Assembly: GCA_946615495.1 (NCBI GenBank)
Contig: CAMOHY010000136.1
Coordinates: 1 to 6,285, forward strand
DNA: 6,285 nucleotides
Reading direction: 5' to 3'
DNA from: an uncultured Clostridia bacterium
GTDB lineage: Bacteria > Bacillota > Clostridia > Christensenellales > Aristaeellaceae
The notes under the pieces are model-generated. The model worked only from the letters and a program-made list of their open reading frames with translations. It did no database searches and had not been told where the DNA came from. Positions 1-5,841 of this stretch are shown piece by piece. The position numbers and the translations under genes are program-made. Position 1 is the first letter of the stretch; each line of letters opens with the position of its first letter.

Positions 1-1424
1 CGGGTCTGGCTGATGGGCAGGGTCAGCTCCTTGGCGCACATGGTGCATACGTGCACGCGCTCCGGCTCCAGCAGGTAATAATTGGCCATACGGTACAGAA
101 GCCGGGAAAGCTTGACGCCGCCGAAAAAGTATTCGTCCACGAAGGTTTCCGCGTTTCGGATAAAATCCGCCTTGAAGGTTTCTCCATCCTGGGGCGCGCC
201 GGTGTTCCAGCCATACTGCCCCGCCAGAGCAATGGGGTTCATGCTCCACACCCAGGGCTGGGAATGGCCGCCGTCGCCCCAATCGGTAAGCAGCAGGCCC
301 TCCGCGCCGTATTCCACCGCCAGCTCCGCGCAGGTGCGGATGTTGAAGGTGGTCACGTCCATGCGGCCGGACAGGGCCCCGTGGGTGTTGACGGAGGGGC
401 ACACGTAGTAGCGCACGCCCGCATCGCGGTAGGCAATGCAATGGGCGGTCATGCGCTGGGACTGAATCAGCTCATATCCCCATTCCAGCGCCACGGCGTC
501 CTTGGGCACCATGTGGTAGCTTTGGGGATAGTTATAGATCATGTCCGCCCAGAACATAACTTTTTTCCCGTAGGTTTTTTGAATGTGGCCGTTCAATTTG
601 TTCAGCCATTCCATGAATACCACGTCCCGGCCCTTTTCCCGGCAGTATTCCTCAATTTGGAATTTGCCCAGCCCGTAGGCCTCGTCCAGGCCGATGTTTA
701 CATATTCGCTGGAAAAAGCGGGCAGCAAAGACGCATACAGGTTGCACACAAATTCAAAGCTTTCCGGCAGCAGGGGATTCAGGGTGGAGGGCACCTCGTC
801 GCCCTCAAACAGGCCCAGATGATGGAAGGCGGGCTTTTTGAGCCAGGAATACATATGGCCAAAGGAATTCTGGTTGGGCACCAAATCGACGAAGCGTTCC
901 CGGCAGTACTGGTCCAGTTCCCGGATATCCTCCGCCGTCAGGCAGTCAAAATCCGCGTTTTCAGCGGGATAGGCGGCGTATTTGAAGCAGTCGCCCTCCA
1001 TATACAATTGGAATTCATTGTATTTGAGGGCCGCCAGGAAATCGATCATTCCCTTTATGGTGTCCACCTTGGGTTTTTTGCCGCGGCTGATATCCAGCAT
1101 GTATCCCCGGCGGGGCAGGGCGGGCCAATCCTCGATATGCAGATACGGCACGTTTCCTTCTGTGCGGCGCATGATTTGGCGCAAGGAGGTAACGGCGCGA
1201 AACAGCCCCTCATCGCAGGAGGCCTCCAGCAAAGCGCCGTTTTCATCCACCGTAATGCGGTATTCTTCCCTGTTAAGCATTGGCGCGCTCTGCGTCCGGA
1301 TCCCAGGCAGGCCGGATTGTACCTTCCGGAAAAAGGTGGTCAAGCTGTCATACTCTGCTTTCAATGGAAGGCGGCACACGCCTTCGCCCAAGGTCAGGCT
1401 TTGCGGCTGCGGAAACAGAATCAT
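1..1424 (-). CDS. Family GH20 beta-N-acetylhexosaminidase-like glycoside hydrolase (3' end cut by window)
   Basis: Reading the minus strand from the ATG at 1424 gives 474 uninterrupted codons that run off the left edge. Seen: residues about 1-100 resemble the small alpha/beta domain that precedes GH20 barrels; the barrel opens with PRRGYMLDISRGK (about 104-116), then KYNEFQLYME (134-143), NIGLDEAYGLGK (243-254) with the acidic pair D247-E248, FWADM (291-295) and LLLTDWGDGGH (377-387). Known: GH20 enzymes remove terminal beta-linked GlcNAc or GalNAc by substrate-assisted catalysis, with the Asp orienting the acetamido group and the Glu acting as acid/base. Here the usual H-x-G-G-D-E reads N-I-G-L-D-E, a form I associate with uncharacterised GH20 members, so exact substrate is open. 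There is no N-terminal signal peptide, so a cytoplasmic location is likely. A weak AGGA lies 9 nt before the start. It follows the phosphodiester glycosidase gene by 36 nt with no terminator, so co-transcription is expected. The C-terminus is missing. Family call is firm; substrate is not. Confidence 0.93.
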   Translation of the reverse strand, partial: MILFPQPQSLTLGEGVCRLPLKAEYDSLTTFFRKVQSGLPGIRTQSAPMLNREEYRITVDENGALLEASCDEGLFRAVTSLRQIMRRTEGNVPYLHIEDWPALPRRGYMLDISRGKKPKVDTIKGMIDFLAALKYNEFQLYMEGDCFKYAAYPAENADFDCLTAEDIRELDQYCRERFVDLVPNQNSFGHMYSWLKKPAFHHLGLFEGDEVPSTLNPLLPESFEFVCNLYASLLPAFSSEYVNIGLDEAYGLGKFQIEEYCREKGRDVVFMEWLNKLNGHIQKTYGKKVMFWADMIYNYPQSYHMVPKDAVALEWGYELIQSQRMTAHCIAYRDAGVRYYVCPSVNTHGALSGRMDVTTFNIRTCAELAVEYGAEGLLLTDWGDGGHSQPWVWSMNPIALAGQYGWNTGAPQDGETFKADFIRNAETFVDEYFFGGVKLSRLLYRMANYYLLEPERVHVCTMCAKELTLPISQT

Positions 1425-1460
1425 GGTTTTTGTTCCTACCTTTCTTTTCTTTGTTAAGCG

Positions 1461-3806
1461 TTATAGCTGTATTTTGAACAGGGAATGAATGGGCCGCGCC
1501 ATGCCCGCGGGGGTGCCCGGCGTAGTGGAGGGCCAGCTGTATTCGATCAGCCGGCCGTTTGTCACCATGCCCAGCACGGAAGAGCCGCCGCCGTCCACAT
1601 TCATCATTTCCTTTACGTCCGGCACCAGCCTTTGGGCCAGCAGGCACATTTCCCTGTAATCCGCCCCGGCGGTAACGGAGGAGCGGCCGGAAAAAACCAG
1701 GGCAAACAGCTTGCCCTGCCAGGTTAAACCGATGGCGGTGCGGGGGTGGCGCACCATGGACGCCACATCGCTTTCCTGGGTCTGGCTGGAAAGCGGAGAG
1801 GCCCAGCCCTCCCTGTCCAGGTGGGCCGCGGCGGACGCATCATCCGAAAAAAGGTTTTCCCCGTTGTGGATCAGGGTCAGCCCGCCGCCGTATGCCCATT
1901 GCACGCTCCCCCATTCCTCCGGCGAAAAGCCCTCCGGCGGGTCCAGCGTGACAGTTAGCTTTGGCGCGCTCTCCCAGGAATAGTATCCGCCGCCCGCCGG
2001 CTTAAGCCCGCAGGCGCTAAGGAACCGGGCGCCCCATTCCTTTTCCAGGGAAAGGACGGCGCCCATGCAGGGCAGCAGCACATCCCCGTCGCGGACGCAG
2101 GCAATTTGATCCTGAAGGATAACCAAATTGATTCTTCCTTCCCCCACCGCTTTGGTATACGTAAACTTGGACGCGCCCTCGTCCCCGCGGCTGGCATAAG
2201 GCGTGTAAACGGCGATTTTTCCCGGCTTCTGGGCGTCCACACAGTCCGCCTCCCACCGAAGGGGCTGGCCGTTGACGGTGCACGCGCCGCCGCCCAGGCG
2301 GAAATGGAAAAACCGAAAGGACCCGTCCTTTAACATCGCCATGCAGGCTTTCCGGTACAGGGGAAAGGTCTCCTCCCGCCGTCCATCCTGCAGGGTGAGC
2401 ATGTAGTCCAGGTGCCCGCCCCGAAGCGCCGTCTGCTCCCTGGGCCGCCCCTCCCGCAAATGGTTGTAGAGGGCCGCCAGCCGGGGCGTCAAAAAGAAAA
2501 GATAATTCAATATGAGCCCCCACCCCTCCTGCCGCTGTTCCGCGGCAAGGCGGCGGGGAGATATGGCCTCGTTTTCCGAAATGACCACTTGCGCTTCCAC
2601 CGCTTTTTCGATCAGAACGCCATGGACCAGAATTCCCTTCGCTTCTCCCTGGGCCGTCCAGGGCACGGGCTTTTCTTCTCCCGTGTCCAGCGCGAACCAA
2701 CCGCTCAGCCGCTTTACTCCCGGTATATTTTCCAGCGCGTTTCCCAGGGCCGCGTCCCGCCGGGCGCAGAAATCTGCGTACCAGCCGTCCCTTTCCTGCG
2801 TTTGGGGCCACGCAATGCCGCAGGGAAAATCCATGTTTTCTTCATCGTATACAGAAAAAAACGCCTCCGGCCACCGCCGGTACAGTTCATCGCAGGCCAT
2901 GCCGTAACATTTTTCGCCCGCTTTTTGCGATAGCCAGGCGTACTGCCGGTAGGAAGCGATGGTCCGCTTCCGAAGCGGTACCTTGGGCAGGATATCAAAA
3001 TGCGCGGGAACGAACACATCGCACCGGCCAGTTTTCATGAACTGTCCGGCGACGGCCCTTCCGGTCAGGCTTTCCGGCGCGCAGCGAATAAACGCGGGAA
3101 CGGCCAGGTTCCGGCAGTCCGTCAGTCCCCTTTCGCCATAGTACACAATGAACGCGCGGCCGCCTGCCGCGTCCCGCGCCAGCGGTTCATCGCCGTTTAG
3201 CGCGCAAAGCGGCCCTTCGCAGGATAGCGGCTGAACGTCCGCGTCCGGAAGCAGGCGCCGCAGCAGCGCCTGGGAAGGAAACAGGCCCCGCTCCGTGCCG
3301 GAAACGGCGGCATACAGCCGAAGGCCGCGCTCGCGGGCACGCTGGATATCCGAGCGCATAAGATTCATGTACCGCCCATCCTGCAATAAAAACAGCACGC
3401 TGCCGCCTTGGGCCATCAAGCCCTCCAAACGGTCCGTTTGATCGATATCCGCGCGCTTTAGCGCCTCCCAGGGCGTTTCCGCGTCCCGGATGAAGGCGCC
3501 GTCCGCGTCGGCGGCAAAAATCCGCCGGCGAAGCGCCAGCGTTTCCCCCATGATATCCTCAAAAAAAGCTTCGTCCTTTGCGGCAGCCCGGACCGCGGCG
3601 GTCAATTCGTTTTCATATGCCGCCATCAGGGAAGGGGCCAGAAACGCGCGGTGACGCTCCGCCCAGGAATCGCGCACCACCGCGAATTGGGGCGCAAGCA
3701 AAGCCTCCATCCCGGCAAAGGAAATCACGCCGTAGAGAATATCATTTCGGAAATCGCCCCTGGTATAGCTGCCATACCGGTAATGTCCGTCCGTCAGGTT
3801 CAGCAT
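1461..3806 (-). CDS. Large protein with C-terminal phosphodiester glycosidase (NAGPA-type) domain and unassigned N-terminal region
   Basis: This 781-residue protein is the first gene of the leftward unit. Seen: the last 250 or so residues match the pattern of the NAGPA/phosphodiester glycosidase family: an opening strand region with KIAVYTP (530-536), LLPCMGAVLS (577-586), AYGGGLTLIHNGE (638-650), HPRTAIGLTWQGK (687-699), FSGRSS (705-710) and the hallmark NVDGGGSS (736-743) followed by a turn-rich tail. Known: the family is named for the mammalian enzyme that removes GlcNAc from GlcNAc-1-phosphodiesters; bacterial relatives are poorly characterised. Residues 1 to about 500 match no family I recognise; they are charged, contain Trp/Tyr-rich stretches (for example 286-345) and hydrophobic patches at 135-141 and 429-440 that are too short or interrupted to be clear membrane spans. 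No signal peptide or lipobox is visible, which is odd because many bacterial members of the family are exported. The start at 3806 is supported by AAGGAGG 11 nt upstream. The GH20 gene follows after 36 nt. Domain call is firm; overall function is not known. Confidence 0.85.
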   Translation of the reverse strand: MLNLTDGHYRYGSYTRGDFRNDILYGVISFAGMEALLAPQFAVVRDSWAERHRAFLAPSLMAAYENELTAAVRAAAKDEAFFEDIMGETLALRRRIFAADADGAFIRDAETPWEALKRADIDQTDRLEGLMAQGGSVLFLLQDGRYMNLMRSDIQRARERGLRLYAAVSGTERGLFPSQALLRRLLPDADVQPLSCEGPLCALNGDEPLARDAAGGRAFIVYYGERGLTDCRNLAVPAFIRCAPESLTGRAVAGQFMKTGRCDVFVPAHFDILPKVPLRKRTIASYRQYAWLSQKAGEKCYGMACDELYRRWPEAFFSVYDEENMDFPCGIAWPQTQERDGWYADFCARRDAALGNALENIPGVKRLSGWFALDTGEEKPVPWTAQGEAKGILVHGVLIEKAVEAQVVISENEAISPRRLAAEQRQEGWGLILNYLFFLTPRLAALYNHLREGRPREQTALRGGHLDYMLTLQDGRREETFPLYRKACMAMLKDGSFRFFHFRLGGGACTVNGQPLRWEADCVDAQKPGKIAVYTPYASRGDEGASKFTYTKAVGEGRINLVILQDQIACVRDGDVLLPCMGAVLSLEKEWGARFLSACGLKPAGGGYYSWESAPKLTVTLDPPEGFSPEEWGSVQWAYGGGLTLIHNGENLFSDDASAAAHLDREGWASPLSSQTQESDVASMVRHPRTAIGLTWQGKLFALVFSGRSSVTAGADYREMCLLAQRLVPDVKEMMNVDGGGSSVLGMVTNGRLIEYSWPSTTPGTPAGMARPIHSLFKIQL

Positions 3807-3817
3807 CAGAAATCCCG

Positions 3818-3824
3818 CCTCCTT
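3818..3824 (-). promoter_or_regulatory. Ribosome binding site of the phosphodiester glycosidase gene
   Basis: The minus strand reads AAGGAGG here, a near-perfect match to the 16S anti-Shine-Dalgarno, 11 nt before the ATG at 3806. The spacing is slightly long but no other in-frame start is better placed. It begins 2 nt after the leader hairpin ends, so folding of that hairpin could affect ribosome access. Confidence 0.75.
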
Positions 3825-3826
3825 CT

Positions 3827-3855
3827 CCGCTTTTCCCCTTGCGGGGAACGCGCGG
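3827..3855 (-). promoter_or_regulatory. Leader hairpin with GCAA tetraloop before the leftward operon
   Basis: In the minus-strand transcript TTCCCC (3848-3843) and GGGGAA (3838-3833) form a perfect 6-bp stem closed by the loop GCAA (3842-3839), which fits the stable GNRA tetraloop class. An outer CCGC/GCGG stem (3855-3852 with 3830-3827) can form across a small internal loop of 3 and 2 nt. The structure starts about 28 nt from the predicted transcript start and stops just before the Shine-Dalgarno sequence. It has no U-tract on its 3' side, so it is not an intrinsic terminator in this direction. A role in mRNA stability or translation control is inferred only. Confidence 0.45.
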
Positions 3856-3889
3856 GATCAGTTTTTTATTCAACGGCTCGTATGGATTT

Positions 3890-3918
3890 ATTATACTGTA
3901 AAATCCGTTCTTTCGCAA
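3890..3918 (-). promoter_or_regulatory. Sigma-A-type promoter for the leftward operon
   Basis: On the minus strand TTGCGA (3918-3913) and a perfect TATAAT (3895-3890) are separated by 17 bp. The -35 box matches TTGACA at four of six positions. Transcription would begin near 3883, giving a leader of roughly 77 nt before the phosphodiester glycosidase start at 3806. It lies in the only sizeable gap upstream of that gene. Confidence 0.75.
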
Positions 3919-3947
3919 CCGAAACCCCGATGATTTTATTGTTTTCA

Positions 3948-3976
3948 TGGACAAGCGCGCCGTTTTGCGGTATAAT
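3948..3976 (+). promoter_or_regulatory. Sigma-A-type promoter for the rightward operon
   Basis: TGGACA (3948-3953) and a perfect TATAAT (3971-3976) are separated by exactly 17 bp; the -35 box differs from TTGACA at one position. Transcription would begin near 3983, leaving a leader of about 68 nt before the YdcF-like gene at 4051. This is the strongest promoter match in the window. Confidence 0.85.
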
Positions 3977-3996
3977 ACAGAAAACAGGGAACAAAA

Positions 3997-4032
3997 CGCG
4001 CGGCGCATACGGGCCTGGACGGCTGCCGCGTG
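3997..4032 (+). promoter_or_regulatory. Leader hairpin before the rightward operon
   Basis: CGCGCGGC (3997-4004) pairs with GCCGCGTG (4025-4032) to make an 8-bp stem containing one G-U pair, around a 20-nt loop that could hold a small inner GCC/GGC stem (4013-4015 with 4021-4023). It starts about 14 nt into the predicted transcript and ends 3 nt before the Shine-Dalgarno sequence. There is no downstream T-run, so it is not an intrinsic terminator. The region is locally GC-rich, so some pairing is expected by chance; a regulatory role is only inferred. Confidence 0.35.
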
Positions 4033-4035
4033 AAA

Positions 4036-4041
4036 AAGGAG
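4036..4041 (+). promoter_or_regulatory. Ribosome binding site that fixes the start of the YdcF-like gene
   Basis: AAGGAG sits 9 nt before the ATG at 4051. The in-frame ATG at 4045 is only 3 nt away, too close, and the in-frame GTG at 4030 lies upstream of this site and inside the leader hairpin. The ATG at 4051 is therefore preferred. Confidence 0.75.
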
Positions 4042-4050
4042 AATATGCCT

Positions 4051-4584
4051 ATGGAAAAAACGGATGTTATTCTTGTGCTGGGCCACCGGCTGCTGCCGGA
4101 CGATACCCCCTCGGAGGACCTAAAGCGGCGCATAGACAAGGCGGTGGAGCTGTGGAAACAAACGGGCGCGCCGCTCATTATGCCCTGCGGCGGCTTAACC
4201 AGGGACCGGCACCGCACGGAGGCGGAGGTCATGAAGGAAATGCTGACCGCCCGCGGGGTACCGGGCGAAATCATCCAATTGGAGGATCAATCCCGCATCA
4301 CGCTGGAAAATATGCAAAACGCCTATGACCTGCTGGGGCCCGAAAAGCGGGTGGCCGTCGTCAGCAGCGATTACCATATGGATATGGCCATGAACGACTG
4401 CCGGGCCGTGGGCCTGAACGCCTACGGCGTGGGCGCGGAAACGCCGGATAAAGCCTACCGGGATAAAAACCGCGCCCTCCTGAACCATTTTGAGGAAAAG
4501 CTGAACGAGCTGCGCGGCCAGGGCCTTTCCAACCGGCAGATCATTCAAACGGTCATGGAACACATTCCCAAGCAGGACGATTGA
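4051..4584 (+). CDS. DUF218/YdcF-like family protein
   Basis: This 177-residue protein is the first gene of the rightward operon. Seen, numbering from the chosen start: an opening strand DVILVLGHRL (5-14), SEDLKRRIDKAVELW (21-35), the Gly-rich turn MPCGGL (44-49), TEAEVMKEMLTARGVP (56-71), an acidic turn then SRITLENMQNAY (81-92), and VAVVSSDYHMDMAM (100-113). This order of a GG turn, an E-A-E-V helix, a T-x-E-N helix and a strand ending in xSSxYHM is the DUF218 fold seen in YdcF, SanA and ElyC relatives. Known: the fold is Rossmann-like; YdcF of E. coli has been reported to bind S-adenosylmethionine, and other members act in envelope processes, but no general reaction is established. No membrane span is visible, so this is a soluble, minimal-length version. 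The MazG-like gene follows after 30 nt. Family call is good; biochemical role is unknown. Confidence 0.85.
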   Translation: MEKTDVILVLGHRLLPDDTPSEDLKRRIDKAVELWKQTGAPLIMPCGGLTRDRHRTEAEVMKEMLTARGVPGEIIQLEDQSRITLENMQNAYDLLGPEKRVAVVSSDYHMDMAMNDCRAVGLNAYGVGAETPDKAYRDKNRALLNHFEEKLNELRGQGLSNRQIIQTVMEHIPKQDD

Positions 4585-4614
4585 GCCGCTTGCGCTTTAC
4601 GGAGGAAAAAAGAT

Positions 4615-4935
4615 ATGTTCACCATCGGTGAAATGATGGAAATGCAAAAGGCGATGCTGGAAAAATACAGCAGCCAGTGGGAGCATTACTCCCCAAGCGC
4701 CGGAAGAAACCATTTGCTGTGGATGATCGGGGAAATTGGCGAAGTGATTGACATCATTAAAAAGAACGGCGATGAAAGCGCGTGCCAGGACCCCAAGCTG
4801 CGCCCCCACTTTGTGGAAGAATTGGTGGACGTGCTGATGTTTTACAACGACGTGCTGCTGTGCTACGGCATAACGGAGGAAGAGCTAAAGGAAGCGTACC
4901 AGGCGAAATTCCACCGGAACCTGACCCGCTGGTAA
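4615..4935 (+). CDS. MazG-like nucleotide pyrophosphohydrolase
   Basis: This 106-residue, probably all-helical protein has the metal-binding pattern of the MazG/all-alpha NTP pyrophosphatase superfamily: E40-x-x-E43 within WMIGEIGEVID (36-46) and E69-x-x-D72 within FVEELVDVLMF (66-76), followed by YND (77-79) and a KFxRNxxRW-type end (98-106). Known: these enzymes hydrolyse nucleoside triphosphates, or modified nucleotides, to the monophosphate and pyrophosphate, often removing damaged nucleotides. The single-domain size fits the MazG-like subgroup rather than the two-domain MazG of E. coli. GGAGGA lies 8 nt before the ATG. It sits 30 nt after the YdcF-like gene and 51 nt before the sugar isomerase-like gene. 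Why it is transcribed with sugar genes is unclear; hydrolysis of a nucleotide-linked compound is possible but unproven. The substrate cannot be read from the sequence. Confidence 0.85.
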   Translation: MFTIGEMMEMQKAMLEKYSSQWEHYSPSAGRNHLLWMIGEIGEVIDIIKKNGDESACQDPKLRPHFVEELVDVLMFYNDVLLCYGITEEELKEAYQAKFHRNLTRW

Positions 4936-4986
4936 ACGCTTTATAGAGCCAACAAACCGAAATAAAAAATACAGGAGGAAAACGGA

Positions 4987-5814
4987 ATGAACGTAGGCAT
5001 CATCATTCGCCACTGCGGCGGAGAAGAACTGCGCCAAAGCTTTAAGGACGCGGCGGCCCAGGGCTTCCGCCATTGCCAGCTGGTAAGCTGGGACCCTCAG
5101 TACTGGACGGAGGAAAACGCGAAAGAAGTAAAGGCCTGCATGGCGGAATACGGCATGGAAATCACCGCTTTCTGGTGCGGCTGGGACGGCCCGAAATTCT
5201 GGAACTTTACAGAAGGGCCGGAAACGCTGGGTATCGTGCCCGTCGCCTTCCGCGCCATGCGCGTGCAGAACCTGCTGGACGGCGCGGCTTACGCCCGGCT
5301 GCTCGGCGTTAAGGACGTGGTCACGCACATGGGCTTTATTCCCGAAAACATGACCGACCCCGCCTGGCCCGGCGTGGTGGCCGCGGTAAAGGCCGTGGCG
5401 ATGAACCTTAAACGGAATGGGCAGGACCTGCTGTTTGAAACGGGCCAGGAAACGCCCGTGGTGCTGCTGCGCCTGTTTGAAACGGTGAATACCGGAAACC
5501 TGTACATCAATCTGGACCCGGCAAACCTGATTCTCTATGGCAAGGGAAACCCCGTGGACGCCCTGGATGTGTTCGGCGGCCTGGTGCGCGGCGTTCACGC
5601 CAAGGACGGCTTCTACCCCACCAACGGCCACGACCTGGGCGAAGAAGTGAAGGTGGGCGAAGGCAAGGTCAATTTCCCGGTGTTCCTGAAAAAACTAAAA
5701 GCCTGCGGCTACGACGGCAGCCTGACCATCGAGCGGGAAATCACCGGCGAGCAGCAAATTAAGGATATTCTGGAGACCCAGCGGTATTTGAACGATTTGA
5801 TCGAACAGCTGTAA
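4987..5814 (+). CDS. Sugar phosphate isomerase/epimerase-family TIM-barrel protein
   Basis: This 275-residue protein has the length and motif order of the xylose isomerase-like TIM barrel (AP endonuclease 2 superfamily). Seen: an initial strand MNVGIIIRH (1-9), GFRHCQLV (26-33), a Trp-rich segment FWCGWDG (62-68), VVTHMGF (111-117), LLFETGQE (148-155), NLYINLDPANL (171-181), VRGVHAKDG (200-208) and GSLTIEREI (244-252). E151, D177, H204 and E249 lie at the strand ends where this superfamily binds its divalent metal. Known: members isomerise or epimerise sugars, keto-sugars, inosose or hydroxypyruvate, and some cleave C-glycosides together with an oxidoreductase. No signal peptide is present, so it is cytoplasmic. 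AGGAGG is 8 nt upstream of the ATG. The oxidoreductase gene follows after 27 nt, which strongly suggests consecutive steps on one sugar. Family call is firm; the substrate is unknown. Confidence 0.9.
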   Translation: MNVGIIIRHCGGEELRQSFKDAAAQGFRHCQLVSWDPQYWTEENAKEVKACMAEYGMEITAFWCGWDGPKFWNFTEGPETLGIVPVAFRAMRVQNLLDGAAYARLLGVKDVVTHMGFIPENMTDPAWPGVVAAVKAVAMNLKRNGQDLLFETGQETPVVLLRLFETVNTGNLYINLDPANLILYGKGNPVDALDVFGGLVRGVHAKDGFYPTNGHDLGEEVKVGEGKVNFPVFLKKLKACGYDGSLTIEREITGEQQIKDILETQRYLNDLIEQL

Positions 5815-5841
5815 TTACAATAGAAAACGGAGGCAAAAGCA

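Larger units (their letters stand above)
3807..4050. other. Divergent intergenic control region
   Basis: This 244-bp gap separates the two outward-reading operons and is visibly more A+T-rich at its centre than the flanking genes. It holds one promoter per strand, one leader hairpin per transcript and both first-gene ribosome binding sites. The roughly 29 bp between the two -35 boxes (3919-3947) is where a shared regulator would be expected to bind, but I see no convincing palindromic operator and no good match to the CcpA catabolite-response consensus. No small gene with its own ribosome binding site is evident. Confidence 0.7.

Noticed and set aside
51..1457. Plus-strand open frame of 468 codons
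   Set aside because: It lies antisense to the GH20 gene, has a His/Gln/Gly/Val-rich translation typical of the reverse of a codon-biased gene, shows no family motif, and has no ribosome binding site.
2017..2811. Minus-strand open frame of 264 codons inside the phosphodiester glycosidase gene
   Set aside because: Its Gly/Arg/Pro/Ala-rich translation is a frame-shifted reading of the real gene, with no recognisable domain.
3890..3920. Possible CcpA catabolite-response element over the leftward promoter
   Set aside because: The region has TGTAAAA and a central CG, but the second half does not match the consensus palindrome.
3921..3947. Weak inverted repeat GAAAC...GTTTTC between the -35 boxes as an operator
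   Set aside because: The arms are only about five bases and imperfect, with a long spacer; not distinguishable from chance.
3847..4003. Repeat of AACGCGCGG at 3847-3855 and 3995-4003 in the two leaders, considered as paired regulator sites
   Set aside because: Very similar GC-rich words also occur inside the coding sequence (for example near 3154), so this is explained by base composition.
3651..4328. Plus-strand open frame of 225 codons spanning the intergenic region
   Set aside because: It crosses both promoters and overlaps the starts of two real genes in other frames; no family resemblance or ribosome binding site was seen.
4936..4986. Possible internal promoter in the 51-nt gap before the isomerase-like gene
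   Set aside because: The gap is A+T-rich and has a TTTATA-like word, but no -35 box at suitable spacing was found.
4885..5631. Minus-strand open frame of 248 codons over the isomerase-like gene
   Set aside because: It is antisense to a gene with clear TIM-barrel motifs and a strong ribosome binding site; the composition is that of a shadow frame.
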